Of a stretch of 64,000 nt of DNA, positions 19,117-28,957 are shown one piece after another. Numbering within the stretch: the first letter of the stretch is position 1; the number at the start of each line of letters is the position of its first letter. The notes under the pieces are model-generated. The model searched no databases, was not told the DNA's origin, and was given only the letters and a program-made list of their open reading frames with translations. The DNA is taken from the NCBI GenBank assembly GCA_022824585.1, contig JAJDZN010000069.1:34679-98678 (forward strand), written 5' to 3'. A program made the translations under genes and the position numbers. Source of the stretch: Bryobacterales bacterium (GTDB taxonomy: Bacteria > Acidobacteriota > Terriglobia > Bryobacterales > UBA6623).

Positions 19117-19143
19117 TTGGAGGCGCGTCGCCCAAACTATAAT
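19117..19143 (+). promoter_or_regulatory. Promoter with perfect -10 overlapping the first ATG of the PSD1 gene
   Basis: TTGGAG (19117-19122) and TATAAT (19138-19143) are separated by 15 bases. The -10 covers the ATG at 19142, so that ATG would be upstream of the transcript. This argues for a downstream start, most simply GTG at 19196. Confidence 0.5.
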
Positions 19144-19195
19144 GTGGGCTCTGGCGCCTGTACCGTTCCAGACTCAGTACCGCTCTGCGGCTGCA

Positions 19196-22051
19196 GTGAC
19201 CGACCGCAACGCCTTGCGCTCGATCGCCCGCGCATTCCTACCGATCCTTGCTCTGGCAATTGCGCCGGCGCGTGCAGATGAAGCCTCGTTCGGGGAGGAT
19301 ATCCTGCCGATTCTGGAACGTAAGTGCGTGGTGTGCCACCACGGCGACGGGGCGCAGAACGGATTGCGCCTCGGCAGCGCCGCGGGACTGATCGCCGGCG
19401 GAGAGAGCGGCCCAGCCGTCATTCCCCGCGATCCCGAAAGCAGCCTGCTGCTGGCCAAGGTGGGTGGCCAAAAGCCCGAAATGCCCCCGGCTGGGCAACC
19501 GCTCACCAGCGCTGAGATTGCGTTGATCCGGGACTGGATCTCCTCCGGAGCGCCCGATGATGCCAACGGACCCGCGGAGGATTCGGAGCGCACGTGGTGG
19601 TCGTTGCGACCGTTCCGCGTCGAAGACGAGCCCGCGCCAGCGAGCCTCTGGGAACGGAACACCATCGACGGCTTCCTGCTCCGCGCCATGCAGTCGCGGG
19701 GCCTGGATCCATCCGGCCCATCCGATAGAAAAACTTTAATAAGGAGGCTAGCCTTCGACCTGACCGGACTTCCCCCCAAACCGGCGGAGGTAGAGTCGTT
19801 CGTCAACGATCCCGACCCCGAAGCCTATGCCAGATTGGTTGACCGCCTGCTCGCATCGCCCGCTTACGGCGAGCGCTGGGGGCGGCACTGGTTGGACGTG
19901 GCGCGTTTCGGGGAGAGCAACGGCTACGAGCAGAACCATCTGCGCAACAACGCTTGGCCGTACCGGGACTGGGTCATTCGCTCCTTCAACGAGGACAAGC
20001 CCTTCAACCGCATGATCTTGGAGCAACTGGCGGGCGACCAGCTGGCCCCGGACGATCTCGACACTCAAGCGGGAACGGGATTCCTGGTGGCTGGCCCGCA
20101 CGATACGGTCGGCATCAAGAACCCTGCCGGGGAAGCCCAGAAGCGCGCCAATCACCTCGACGACATGATCATGGGGACCGCGTCTGCGTTTCTCGGCCTG
20201 ACCGTCCATTGCGCACGCTGCCACGACCACAAGTTCGATCCGATCAGCAACGAGGACTACTACCGCATGCAAGCGGTATTCGCGGGCGTGTCGCACGGTG
20301 ATCGCACTTGGGACGACCCGGCAAGAGTGGCGGATTTCGCAGCTGCCAGCAAGCGCCTCAACGACCAGATCAACGACGCAAGCGCTGGACTCGAAGCCCT
20401 TCGCAAGGCTGTCGCGGAGCGCGTCGACGCCAGCCGCGAAACCATTCTTCGTCTATATCGGCCGCGAGTCGACCAATCCGGCACCGAAGAGACCTTCGAC
20501 CCCGTTGCGGCGAGAATCGTGCGGATGCGGGTCGACCGGGCCACCGGCAACCGCAACCGCGTGGACCTGGATGAGTTCGCGATCTTCGCCGCGAACGACT
20601 CCGACCGCAATGTCGCGCTCGACGGAAAGGCAACTGTGAGCGGGACGCGGGTCGATTCTGCCAGCCCCGACACCTACGCTCCAGCCAACCTCATCGACGG
20701 CAAGCACGACAGGCGCTGGATTTCGACCAACGCCATGCCGGCCTGGATTCAGATTGAACTGGCACAGACCGAACGGATCGACCGGATCGAGTGGTCCTCG
20801 GACCGCTTGGGCGGCTTTGGCGGGCGGTTCGGACCTCCGCAGCCGGAGGAGTACGAAATCTCGGTGTCATTGGACGGCGATTCGTGGAGTACAGTCGCTT
20901 CGTCCGAGGGCCGCCTGCCCTTTTCGGAGGCCGATCAAGAGCGCCTGCTGCTGCATGCCGTGTTCGACTCCGGAGAGAGGCTCCGCTGGGACCGGCTTGA
21001 AGCAGCACAAAGAGAGGCGAAGCGGGCCCTCGCAAGGCTCCCCAAGCCCCAGCAAGCGTTCTTGGGCCGGTTCCATCAGCCGGAGGAGCCCTCCTTCTTG
21101 ATGGTGCGCGGGGATCCCATGAACAAGGGTCCGGAAGTCGCACCTGGGAGCCTAAGCACGCTTTCGGGCCTGCTTGCGGAATTCGAACTGGACCCGGACG
21201 CGCCCGAGGCGGAGCGGCGCTTGGCGCTGGCCAAGTGGATCGCTTCAGACGACAACGCCCTCGCCGCGCGGGTCATCGTGAATCGAGTGTGGATGCACCA
21301 CTTCGGGCAGCCGTTCCTGCGCAACCCCAGTGATTTCGGAGTGAACGGAGGCATGCCATCGCATCCCGAACTGCTGGACTGGCTGGCCCACCGCTTGATC
21401 CACACCCACAACTGGCAGCTCAAGCCATTGCACCGAGAAATCGTTCTGTCGGCGGCCTACCGCCAGTCCAGCACGTTCCGCAACGATGCGGCCCAGGTAG
21501 ACAGCGACGGAGTGTTTCTGTGGCGCTACCCGCCCAGGCGCCTCGGGGCCGAGGAACTGCGCGACGCCATCTTGCAGGCGAGCGGGAATCTAGACCGGCA
21601 CATGGGCGGCCCGGGGTTCCGGCTATATCGGTACACCGTCGACAACGTGGCGACTTACTACCCGCTCGGGGAGTTTTCTCGGGACACGTACCGGCGCGGG
21701 ATCTACCACCAGCACGCGCGCTCAGTGAAGCCGGAATTGCTAGGTGAATTCGACTGCCCAGAGACGTCCCTTCCCGCTCCCAAGCGCATCACGACCACCT
21801 CTCCCCTACAGGCGTTGACCCTGTTCAACAGCGCCTTCGTGGTGGACCAAGCCTCATCCTTCGCGGCACTGGTCGAAACCGAATCTGGCGACGACGAAGC
21901 TGGCTTTGTCGAATCCGCTTGGCGCCGCGCGTATCTGCGAGAGCCAAGCGCTGCGGAGAGGCGCTCTGCGACTGAGTTTCTTGCACAGCACGGCCTGGAA
22001 GCGCTCAGCCGGGCGATTCTCAACTCCAACGAATTCTTGTACGTGTTCTGA
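19196..22051 (+). CDS. Secreted PSD1 protein: cytochrome-c-like, DUF1549, discoidin-like, DUF1553
   Basis: A large exported protein of the planctomycete-type PSD1 family, typically paired with DUF1501 proteins. After the signal peptide (ending APARA) comes a haem-binding CVVCH, then DUF1549 ([12 protein letters not shown]..., [16 protein letters not shown]). A second [11 protein letters not shown] motif follows, then an F5/8-type-C-like segment ([12 protein letters not shown], about residues 480-590), then DUF1553 ([34 protein letters not shown]). The start is taken as GTG 19196, which gives a good signal peptide; ATG 19142 is in frame but overlaps the -10 box. Its TGA overlaps a possible ATG of the next gene. 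The redox partner and substrate are unknown. Confidence 0.88.
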   Translation: MTDRNALRSIARAFLPILALAIAPARADEASFGEDILPILERKCVVCHHGDGAQNGLRLGSAAGLIAGGESGPAVIPRDPESSLLLAKVGGQKPEMPPAGQPLTSAEIALIRDWISSGAPDDANGPAEDSERTWWSLRPFRVEDEPAPASLWERNTIDGFLLRAMQSRGLDPSGPSDRKTLIRRLAFDLTGLPPKPAEVESFVNDPDPEAYARLVDRLLASPAYGERWGRHWLDVARFGESNGYEQNHLRNNAWPYRDWVIRSFNEDKPFNRMILEQLAGDQLAPDDLDTQAGTGFLVAGPHDTVGIKNPAGEAQKRANHLDDMIMGTASAFLGLTVHCARCHDHKFDPISNEDYYRMQAVFAGVSHGDRTWDDPARVADFAAASKRLNDQINDASAGLEALRKAVAERVDASRETILRLYRPRVDQSGTEETFDPVAARIVRMRVDRATGNRNRVDLDEFAIFAANDSDRNVALDGKATVSGTRVDSASPDTYAPANLIDGKHDRRWISTNAMPAWIQIELAQTERIDRIEWSSDRLGGFGGRFGPPQPEEYEISVSLDGDSWSTVASSEGRLPFSEADQERLLLHAVFDSGERLRWDRLEAAQREAKRALARLPKPQQAFLGRFHQPEEPSFLMVRGDPMNKGPEVAPGSLSTLSGLLAEFELDPDAPEAERRLALAKWIASDDNALAARVIVNRVWMHHFGQPFLRNPSDFGVNGGMPSHPELLDWLAHRLIHTHNWQLKPLHREIVLSAAYRQSSTFRNDAAQVDSDGVFLWRYPPRRLGAEELRDAILQASGNLDRHMGGPGFRLYRYTVDNVATYYPLGEFSRDTYRRGIYHQHARSVKPELLGEFDCPETSLPAPKRITTTSPLQALTLFNSAFVVDQASSFAALVETESGDDEAGFVESAWRRAYLREPSAAERRSATEFLAQHGLEALSRAILNSNEFLYVF

Positions 22052-22123
22052 TGGCCGCGCCTCGACGTTTCGCTCCCGCCCAGACAACGCATCCGGACTC
22101 CTTGGGCGACGCGGGTCCGCTGT

Positions 22124-22152
22124 CCTCCCCTCCGCACACAGTGCGGGGAGGG
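22124..22152 (+). repeat. GC-rich hairpin over the DUF1501 ribosome-binding site
   Basis: CCGCAC (22132-22137) and GTGCGG (22141-22146) pair around a 3-nt loop, extended imperfectly by pyrimidine-rich and purine-rich flanks. The right arm contains GGGGAGGG, the apparent Shine-Dalgarno for the ATG at 22159. It could control translation of the second gene or be a dispersed palindromic repeat; only one copy was noticed. Confidence 0.5.
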
Positions 22153-22158
22153 CCCTCG

Positions 22159-23565
22159 ATGGAATCCGCTCGCACCCGAAGGGATTTGCTGGGCGGCTTT
22201 GTCACGGGCCTGCAGGGCGTTGCGCTGGCAAGCATGCTGCCTCAGCGACACTCCCTAGCGGCACAGCCACCACACTTCGCGCCAAAGGCCAAGCGGGTGC
22301 TGCAGATCTTCTGTCCCGGCGCGGCATCGCACATCGACTTGTGGGACTACAAGCCGGAACTCCAGCGGCGTTCCGGCCAACAGGCCCCGGCCGAGTTGGA
22401 CGCGGTGACCTTCCAAGGCAGCAACGGAGCGCTGATGGGCTCGCCGTGGGCGTTCAAGCCGCGCGGCCGGAGCGGCAAGATGATCTCCGAGCTACTGCCG
22501 GAGCTTGGCGGCCTGGCGGACGAAATCGCGTTTGTCCACTCGATGCAGTCCAAGACCAACACGCACGGACCGGCATGCGTTCTGCTCAACACGGGCTTTG
22601 TCCTTGAGGGCTTTCCGTCGGCCGGATCGTGGCTGAGTTATGCCCTCGGCTCCGAGAACAACAACCTTCCCACGTATGTCGCAATCCCGGATATCCGCGG
22701 CATCCCACCCGCAGGCCCGGCCAATTGGGGCGCCGGCTTCCTGCCCGCAGAACACCAAGCGATAGTGTTCAACGCGCAGGAGCCGATTCGAAACCTCGAA
22801 CGACCTCCGAACATCTCGCGGGAGCGCGACGCCGCGACGCGAGACTTCCTTGGGGATCTGAACCGGAATCACGCGGCGGCTCATCCGGGGGACGAGGAAC
22901 TCAGGGCGCGCATCGCAGCGTACGAACTGGCCGCGCGCATGCAACTCTCCGCTCCCGAAGTCACTGACCTGTCCAAGGAAACCCAAGCAACACGCGACCT
23001 CTACGGCGCAAATGACCCCAACCCTCTCAAGGCCGCCTACGCGCGGAATTGCCTGCTGGCACGCAGACTGCTGGAGCGCGGCGTGCGCTTCGTGAACCTC
23101 TTCTGTGCTTCGCGGGCGTCGGGCGTGGACGGTCTGCTGAACTGGGACGCACACAAGACGCTCAAAGCCGACTACGAGCGCCACTGTCCGATCTTGGACC
23201 AGCCAACGGCGGGACTGCTCAAAGACATGCGCGCCAAGGGCTTGCTGGAGGACACCCTGGTCGTCTGGGCGACGGAATTCGGACGCATGCCCACCCATCA
23301 GGAGGGCACTGTCGGCCGTGACCACAACCCCAATGCATTCACGACCTGGTTTGCTGGCGCCGGAATACGCGGCGGAACGAGCTACGGCGCAACAGATGAG
23401 CTAGGAGGCCGGTCTGTGGAAGACATCGCAACGGTTCATGATTTCCACGCGACGATGCTGCACTTGCTCGGCCTAGACCATGAACGCGTAACTTGGTATC
23501 ACAACGGAATCAATCGCCGCCTGACCGACGTGCACGGCCACGTGATCGGAGAGATCCTCGCCTAG
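22159..23565 (+). CDS. DUF1501 protein, Tat-exported, partner of PSD1
   Basis: DUF1501 proteins have an alkaline-phosphatase/sulfatase-like fold and nearly always follow a PSD1 gene. The sequence starts [14 protein letters not shown], a twin-arginine-type signal, and continues with the family blocks [47 protein letters not shown] and [15 protein letters not shown]. The ATG at 22159 is chosen because GGGAGG lies 8 nt upstream and the Tat motif begins at once. An earlier ATG (22051) overlaps the PSD1 stop and would add 36 unlikely residues. Molecular function is undefined for the family. Confidence 0.88.
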   Translation: MESARTRRDLLGGFVTGLQGVALASMLPQRHSLAAQPPHFAPKAKRVLQIFCPGAASHIDLWDYKPELQRRSGQQAPAELDAVTFQGSNGALMGSPWAFKPRGRSGKMISELLPELGGLADEIAFVHSMQSKTNTHGPACVLLNTGFVLEGFPSAGSWLSYALGSENNNLPTYVAIPDIRGIPPAGPANWGAGFLPAEHQAIVFNAQEPIRNLERPPNISRERDAATRDFLGDLNRNHAAAHPGDEELRARIAAYELAARMQLSAPEVTDLSKETQATRDLYGANDPNPLKAAYARNCLLARRLLERGVRFVNLFCASRASGVDGLLNWDAHKTLKADYERHCPILDQPTAGLLKDMRAKGLLEDTLVVWATEFGRMPTHQEGTVGRDHNPNAFTTWFAGAGIRGGTSYGATDELGGRSVEDIATVHDFHATMLHLLGLDHERVTWYHNGINRRLTDVHGHVIGEILA

Positions 23566-23588
23566 CCGGCATCCAGTGGCTGCGGGGG

Positions 23589-23594
23589 TATAAC
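23589..23594 (+). promoter_or_regulatory. -10 element 6 nt before the CoA-transferase start
   Basis: TATAAC, followed by six bases and then the ATG at 23601. It lies in the 35-nt gap after the DUF1501 gene, suggesting that the CoA-transferase has its own promoter. Confidence 0.4.
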
Positions 23595-23600
23595 GGTAGG

Positions 23601-24782
23601 ATGCTCGAAGGAATCCGCGTCCTCGACCTGTCGCAGTATATTGCTGGGCCTCAAGCCACCCAGATGCTGGGCGACCTGGGCGCGGACGTGGTCAAGGTCG
23701 AGCCCCCGGGCGGGGACCCGGCGCGAAATTGGGGGCCGCCATTCTGGGATGGCGACGCGCCCATCTTCCTAGCGTTCAACCGCAACAAGCGGAGCATCGT
23801 CGTAGACATGAAGGCTCCTGAGGGCCGTGAGGTCATCGACCAACTGCTGGCCACTGCGGACGTGGTCGTGCAGGCGTTCCGCAAAGGCGTGATCGAGCGG
23901 ATGGGGTTTGATTACGCAGCCGTCAAAGCAAAGCACCCCAGAATCGTCTACGCCTCGCTGACCGGCTACGGATCGGAGGGCCCTTATGCGAGCACGCCGG
24001 GGTATGACCCGCTGCTGCAGGCATACAGCGGGATCATGTCGATCACGGGCCAGCCGGACGGGCCTCCGGTGCGGGTCGGCGGGTCAGTCGTTGACATCGG
24101 ATCGGGATACTTGATCGCGCTGGGTGTGCTGGCCGCCCTGCGCAAGCGGGACGCCGAAGGTGTCGGCTCGCTGGTCGAGTGCTCGCTGCTCGACACGTCG
24201 CTCGGCTGGATCGGGTACCACATGATGACCTATCTTGCAGGCGGAAACGTGCCGCAAAGGATGGGAACGGGGCTCAAGATGATCGCCCCGTACGAGTCGT
24301 TTCCAACCAAGGACGGGGACTTGATGATTTGTGGCGGCAACGACGGGATCTTCCGGCGGCTGTGCGAAGCGCTAGAGATCGCGGACGCGGCCGAAGACCC
24401 CAGGTTCTTGGACAACCCGTTGCGTGTCAAGAATTACGCGGCCCTCCGGGAACTGCTCACGTCCCGCACTCGCAAGCTCACCACCGAGGAACTCGACAAG
24501 CTCCTGAAGGCACACCGCGTACCGTGTTCCCCGATCCAGAGCATCGACCAAGTCGTCGATGACCCGCAGGTCAGGGCTAACCGGATCTTCGATCCAGTCC
24601 CTCACCCGCGGGTGCCGGACTACCGCGACTTGAAGACGCCCGTACGCTTCGATGGAGAGCGTCCCGGCCTACGTCATCTTCCGCCGACGGTCGGTCAGCA
24701 CACCGGAGAGATTCTGGCTGAACTCGGCTACGGCGGCGATGCGATCCAAAGCTATTCAGAGTCGGTCGCCGTCTCTGCCTGA
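23601..24782 (+). CDS. Class III CoA-transferase (CaiB/BaiF family)
   Basis: Moves CoA between organic acids (formyl-CoA, carnitine or benzylsuccinate type). The 393 aa open with MLEGIRVLDLSQYIAGPQATQ and contain DLGADVVKVEPPGGDPAR, the catalytic-Asp region near residue 165 (VGGSVVDIGSGY), and a conserved C-terminal hinge ending in a GQHTGEIL-type motif. Substrate cannot be assigned. The ATG at 23601 is the family-typical start; a longer frame upstream overlaps the DUF1501 gene. A stretch of decayed genes follows. Confidence 0.9.
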   Translation: MLEGIRVLDLSQYIAGPQATQMLGDLGADVVKVEPPGGDPARNWGPPFWDGDAPIFLAFNRNKRSIVVDMKAPEGREVIDQLLATADVVVQAFRKGVIERMGFDYAAVKAKHPRIVYASLTGYGSEGPYASTPGYDPLLQAYSGIMSITGQPDGPPVRVGGSVVDIGSGYLIALGVLAALRKRDAEGVGSLVECSLLDTSLGWIGYHMMTYLAGGNVPQRMGTGLKMIAPYESFPTKDGDLMICGGNDGIFRRLCEALEIADAAEDPRFLDNPLRVKNYAALRELLTSRTRKLTTEELDKLLKAHRVPCSPIQSIDQVVDDPQVRANRIFDPVPHPRVPDYRDLKTPVRFDGERPGLRHLPPTVGQHTGEILAELGYGGDAIQSYSESVAVSA

Positions 24783-24836
24783 TCCCCGGTTCGAAACCAT
24801 TCGGAGAGTCGCCGGAGTGCAACGTCGCCCGGACAG

Positions 24837-24965
24837 GCTCAATGTCTCGGGGACCAAGATGCTGGGGGCGCCGCTGTCATTCAGCAAGCCTTGGAAGGCC
24901 ACGATCAAGAATCCGTGCCGTTCGAGCTGATTAGGCGCCTCGCATCCCGAGAACACCCCTGCTGA
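24837..24965 (+). pseudogene. Fragment resembling an HTH-type antitoxin
   Basis: One frame reads through a segment including QQALEGHDQESVPFELIRRL and then ASREHP before a stop. It resembles the part of XRE-like antitoxins in which the motif 'vPxElvxRLlxGExPvrvwRe' leads into the helix-turn-helix. Here the HTH itself is missing. There is no convincing start codon, so this is probably a remnant. The match is from memory of the family and is tentative. Confidence 0.35.
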
Positions 24966-24974
24966 CGTCAGCGA

Positions 24975-25236
24975 TTACCGTGCATCTGGTGCTTCATTGA
25001 GTCGAGCCTCGAGTACCTTCAGGAAAGCTGTTCGGACCTTGGATTCCTGCGACGGATTGAGATCGGTGCCGAGCGCGCGGCGTGACATCGCTAGGAACTT
25101 TGCGTCGATTTCTCGCGGCCGCTACGGCAAGATGATCAAGCTCGATGTGTCTGCGCGTCAGGTTCGCACCGCAGAGCTCGATGGAACCCTGCGCGAAGAG
25201 GTAGCCGGCATCGACGAACATTGCGACCCGATCCAT
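24975..25236 (-). pseudogene. Internally deleted NYN-domain (LabA-like) nuclease gene
   Basis: The first 38 codons (MDRVAMFVDAGYLFAQGS... to IELDHLAV) are a textbook start of a LabA/DUF88-type NYN ribonuclease, with the catalytic Asp in FVDAGY. The frame then degenerates. One frame over, starting around 25110, the sequence reads RPREIDAKFLAMSRRALG and continues to a TAA at 24975, which looks like the C-terminus of such a protein. The middle 100 or so residues are missing. The simplest reading is an internal deletion plus frameshift at the GCGGCCGC stretch. The decayed gene occupies a 680-nt space with no intact gene. Confidence 0.6.
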
Positions 25237-25258
25237 CTAAGTGGTCCTGCCGCAGAAG

Positions 25259-25280
25259 AAAGGCTCCCGCGGGAGCCTTT
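25259..25280. terminator. Perfect 22-bp palindrome, likely intrinsic terminator
   Basis: AAAGGCTCCCG and its exact complement meet with no spacer, followed by TTTT on the plus strand and a weaker TTTCTT on the minus strand. It may end transcripts arriving from the NatB gene (minus strand, 190 nt away) and from the plus strand. It sits just upstream of the NYN remnant. Confidence 0.65.
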
Positions 25281-25465
25281 TAGTAAGTCGCCCATTGATC
25301 TTCAAATTAGGACGGGCGACTTCTAAGACTTTACCAACATGTGCTGGTCTTGTCGAGCGCCAGGCGCTGCCCCAGAGTGGACCTTCAAGCCGTAGCGCGG
25401 CCGCAGGAGGGACTGCCGGATGGACACCGGGATCAGCCTCCGAAGTGAAGGCAGGCAGTTCGGAC

Positions 25466-26647
25466 TTACCTTCCGAATACAATCCGTTCGCGGCGGAACA
25501 AGTGACTTGTTAGCCACAAGCAAATTCCTGCAAATGCGGCCGTCGACAGCACGGTGACAGCGAAATCAATCGAGGCTACCCCCTCGCCTCCCATCGCGTC
25601 TTGAATCAACTGCTGCTGTCCCAACACCGGAACCATCAGCCTCCACATCGCATCTTCAATTTCCGAATCCATGGTTAGTATTAGCGGCAGCATCGGCAGC
25701 AACATTAGGAACGACACATAAGACTGAGCCTCCTTGTAGGATCTGGCCATCGTGGCTACCACCATTTGTAACGCCGTCACCGAAAACGCCAATGGCAGGA
25801 TCACGGCAACCGCAAGTGCCATCACGCCACCATCGAGTTCAAGGCGCAAGCCCAAGCGCTGCAACGGGCTGAACTCGAGCCCTATCCCGACCATTGCTGC
25901 GGTTAGCAGAGCGCTCGCCAGCGAGAACGCGGTAGCGGCCAGCCATTTGCCGCCGATGATCGACAGCCGCGGCGCTGGAATGACAAGCAGCGGCTCAAGG
26001 GAGCCCCGTTCCCTCTCCCCGGCTGTCGAATCGATCGCAACCTGCAAGCCTCCGACAAAAATGCCCATGACCAAGAGCAACGGCATGAAGCCGATCAACC
26101 TCGCGGTGCGCTGTTGTTGGGTCGCTAGTTCGAGGGTCTCAACACGTACAGGCCGGGCAACCTCCGGGCTGATCCCCCGAACTATCAGCCGCTGGTCAGC
26201 GATTGCCCGACCGTACCCGCGAATCAGATCACGGACGCGGCTTACGGAACGATCCAGACTGCGGTCCATGCCCTCCACGATGATCTCGACCTCGGCTGTC
26301 TTGGAACCGGCGAAACGCTCCGCAAAATCCTCAGGAATCACTAGCGCGAAATCGACGTCGCCGTTGCGTACCGCCTCTCGAGGTTGGTCCGGACCTTGCT
26401 CGATCTCAATGCCTGCTTGCTGATCGAGCCAGCCGATCAATTCACGGGCGTGTTCCATGCCGACGACCGGAATCTTGATCTGCCGCGCCCGCTCGACCGA
26501 CTCAGACGCTTGGCCCATTGCCACGTAAAACAAGAGCGGGAGAAGCGCAAGCGGTGCCAATACAGAAATCAGTGAGCGACGGTCCCGCAAGCCATCGACC
26601 AGCTCCTTGCGCAGGACCACCGCGAGAGCGGCCACCAAGTTCGTCAC
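25466..26647 (-). CDS. ABC transporter permease, NatB/ABC-2 type
   Basis: Membrane component of an ABC exporter, 393 aa. It has an N-terminal helix (ISVLAPLALLPLLFYVAMG), a 130-residue extracytoplasmic loop, then five or six helices in the C-terminal half. The block GERERGSLEPLLVIPAPR is typical of NatB-like sodium or drug efflux permeases. Its ATG overlaps the stop of the ATP-binding protein by 4 nt (ATGA), indicating translational coupling. Substrate is inferred only from the NatB resemblance. Confidence 0.88.
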   Translation of the reverse strand: MTNLVAALAVVLRKELVDGLRDRRSLISVLAPLALLPLLFYVAMGQASESVERARQIKIPVVGMEHARELIGWLDQQAGIEIEQGPDQPREAVRNGDVDFALVIPEDFAERFAGSKTAEVEIIVEGMDRSLDRSVSRVRDLIRGYGRAIADQRLIVRGISPEVARPVRVETLELATQQQRTARLIGFMPLLLVMGIFVGGLQVAIDSTAGERERGSLEPLLVIPAPRLSIIGGKWLAATAFSLASALLTAAMVGIGLEFSPLQRLGLRLELDGGVMALAVAVILPLAFSVTALQMVVATMARSYKEAQSYVSFLMLLPMLPLILTMDSEIEDAMWRLMVPVLGQQQLIQDAMGGEGVASIDFAVTVLSTAAFAGICLWLTSHLFRRERIVFGR

Positions 26648-27375
26648 CCCCGTGCCCCGCTGCGGCCCGTAAGCGCGACAAAGACATCCTCAAGGTCGTC
26701 CAGCCCCGTCGACCGCCTGAGCTCCGCAGGCGTGCCGCTGGCAATAACCCTGCCTGCGGACACAACAACGATGCGGTCGCTTACAGCAGCCACCTCTTGC
26801 ATGACGTGACTGGAGAACACGACGCACTTTCCGCGTTCCCGCAGCTGGACGATCAGTTCCCGCACGGCTCGGGTGCTCATCACGTCCAGCCCGGTGTTCG
26901 GCTCGTCCAGCAGGAGGTTTGCCGGGTCATGCAGCAGTGCGCGCGCCAATGCGACCTTCGTGTTCTCGCCGTGCGAGAGGCCTGCAGCCCGCCTGTCGGC
27001 GAAGTCTCCCATTCCGAGCAATTCGACCAAGTCCTCGCAGCGGGTCTCGGTCTCAGATCGTCCGAGCCCCTGCAGGTGGGCGAAGTAGCGCATGTGCTCG
27101 CGGGCTGTGAGGCGCGGATAAAGGCCCCTGGCCTCAGACAGCACACCTAGCCCCCTCCGAGCACTCTGGGGCTGTGCGATCCCATCCACGCCATCAACCC
27201 GCACTTCTCCGGCATCGGGCTGGATCAGTCCGTAGATCGACCGCAGCGTGGTTGTCTTGCCTGCCCCGTTCTCTCCGAGCAGGGCGGTGACCTCCCCGTT
27301 TCGCGCTTCGAACGAGACATCGTCCACGGCGACTACATCTCCGAAGCACTTGCGGAGACCGCGCACCTCGATCAT
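26644..27375 (-). CDS. ABC transporter ATP-binding protein, NatA type
   Basis: A 243-aa ATPase with Walker A GENGAGKT, a Q-loop, the signature LSHGENTKVALARALLHDP (LSHGE replaces the common LSGGQ), Walker B LLLDEPNTGLD, and a switch His in VFSSHVMQE. The start at 27375 overlaps the peptidase stop by 4 nt, and the gene overlaps the permease start by 4 nt, so peptidase, ATPase and permease form a tightly coupled operon. A longer frame upstream is not used. Confidence 0.92.
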   Translation of the reverse strand: MIEVRGLRKCFGDVVAVDDVSFEARNGEVTALLGENGAGKTTTLRSIYGLIQPDAGEVRVDGVDGIAQPQSARRGLGVLSEARGLYPRLTAREHMRYFAHLQGLGRSETETRCEDLVELLGMGDFADRRAAGLSHGENTKVALARALLHDPANLLLDEPNTGLDVMSTRAVRELIVQLRERGKCVVFSSHVMQEVAAVSDRIVVVSAGRVIASGTPAELRRSTGLDDLEDVFVALTGRSGARG

Positions 27376-28907
27376 CGCTCGCGCTCCATCGAGGGGCCGC
27401 CGGGTGTGACGAAGAAACCCGGTCGCTTGAGTTCGTCCACGCACGAAGTGTCCAAGTCGTCGGCAGATCCGGCTTGCACGAACTCCGCCACCAGTTCGGA
27501 CACGCAACCGCGGGCCGTCGCACCGTGGCCGGTCCCAGGCGCCACGACATGCAGCACTCTAGAAAAGCCCGCAGCGAGATCCTCTCCCCTGTGCGGGGGC
27601 GTGACGGGATCCAGCGCTCCCGACAAGACCAACGCCGGAACATCCGACACGACCGGATCGTGATAGTCTGCTGCGATCTGGCCGCGCGGCCAGGCGCCGC
27701 AGATCTTGTCCCATGCCTCCAACGTCCCGTCGTTGCCGAACACGCCGGACGGCGCGGCGTTGCGGGCCGAGTCGTCAACCCATGGCAGGTCCTCGGCGCA
27801 GATCACCGAGAAGAACATCCCCCAATTGACTCTTACTTCGCTCGGCGCACTCTCGGCTTCGACCGCCAGCGCGAGCAGGCCGGCGAAATCCCCGCCATGC
27901 ATTTGCTCGACTAGCATCGGAACGAGGGCCGCCGCATCCGGGCTGTACAACGCGAGTCGCAAGATGTCAGTGACGGCTTCTGCACGCAATGTGACCGCGA
28001 CCTCCGCACCCGTCCGCGGGTGCCGCAGAAACGACTCCTTGCCCTCGCGGCCCAGCCTAGCCAAGACTTCCTCAAGCTTGCGGCGAAGGTCGGGAAAGCG
28101 CTCCCGGCAAGCCGCCCGGCCCTCGCAATCCTCGAGCAGCAGGTCGAGCGCTCGCTGCGAGTCCTGCGGAAACCCCTCAGGCAGTGTCATGGTCATCGGC
28201 ACCGCACCGTCGAAGACGATGCTGCGGACCCGCTCGCCGTGGCGCCGGAGATAGACCAGGGCGGCGCGGGTGCCGTAGGAGGCGCCCCAAAGGTTGATGC
28301 GTTCATAGCCGAGGCTGGCCCTGACCTCGTCGAGATCGTCCATGGCCACGGGCGTGGTGTAGAAGCGAAGGTCGGCCTCGTACTCCTCAAGGCAGTTCAA
28401 GAATGTTTCGACGGCGTAGTCGTCGCTAAGGAACTCGCCCAAGTCATCGGTGTCTCGGTCGCACGGCAGTCCGTTGGAGCGCCCCGTCCCGCGCTGGTCG
28501 ACGAAGACGATGTCGCGCTCCCGGCGGACATCGCCAAACAGACCGACAAGCAGGGAGCTGAGCTGAGCGGCACCCTGTCCGGGGCCTCCAGCCAGAACGA
28601 AGAGGGGATCAGGCTGCGGATTCCGGCCGGTAGCTGGGTACACGACCACTCGAAGATCGATCTGGCGCCCAGACGCCGCGCTGCGGTCTTCATGCACAGG
28701 TATCCAGCCGCACAGCGCGTTGCGCGGCCCATCGCCGGGCTCGCATTCGGCGAGCGGGCTTGGATCGGCGGTTTGGCCTGCCTCCGATCCGCAGGCACAC
28801 AGCAAGGCGATTGCCGCTCCAACCAGCGCGCCTCTCCTGAGCGCAAGCCCAAGGAGCGATCCGTTCCGGACAGAAAGCAGCCGGGCCAGCGCCTGAATCG
28901 GATTCAT
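27372..28907 (-). CDS. Lipoprotein alpha/beta-hydrolase, tripeptidyl-aminopeptidase-like
   Basis: An exported serine peptidase of the proline-iminopeptidase/TAP group, 511 aa. A lipobox (L-C-A-C, Cys39) follows a long hydrophobic N-terminus. The oxyanion motif AGGPGQGA is near residue 106, VFVDQRGTGRSNG near 135, the nucleophile Ser210 in GASYGTR, the Asp in LSGALDPVTPP, and the His in GTGHGA. It is the first gene of an operon with NatA and NatB, an arrangement that suggests handling of peptides at the cell surface (inference). Confidence 0.85.
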   Translation of the reverse strand: MNPIQALARLLSVRNGSLLGLALRRGALVGAAIALLCACGSEAGQTADPSPLAECEPGDGPRNALCGWIPVHEDRSAASGRQIDLRVVVYPATGRNPQPDPLFVLAGGPGQGAAQLSSLLVGLFGDVRRERDIVFVDQRGTGRSNGLPCDRDTDDLGEFLSDDYAVETFLNCLEEYEADLRFYTTPVAMDDLDEVRASLGYERINLWGASYGTRAALVYLRRHGERVRSIVFDGAVPMTMTLPEGFPQDSQRALDLLLEDCEGRAACRERFPDLRRKLEEVLARLGREGKESFLRHPRTGAEVAVTLRAEAVTDILRLALYSPDAAALVPMLVEQMHGGDFAGLLALAVEAESAPSEVRVNWGMFFSVICAEDLPWVDDSARNAAPSGVFGNDGTLEAWDKICGAWPRGQIAADYHDPVVSDVPALVLSGALDPVTPPHRGEDLAAGFSRVLHVVAPGTGHGATARGCVSELVAEFVQAGSADDLDTSCVDELKRPGFFVTPGGPSMERER

Positions 28908-28957
28908 CGCTAGTACTTAGTGTTCGCGGAGGATCCGCTCGCAAGAGCGCGAGCCCA

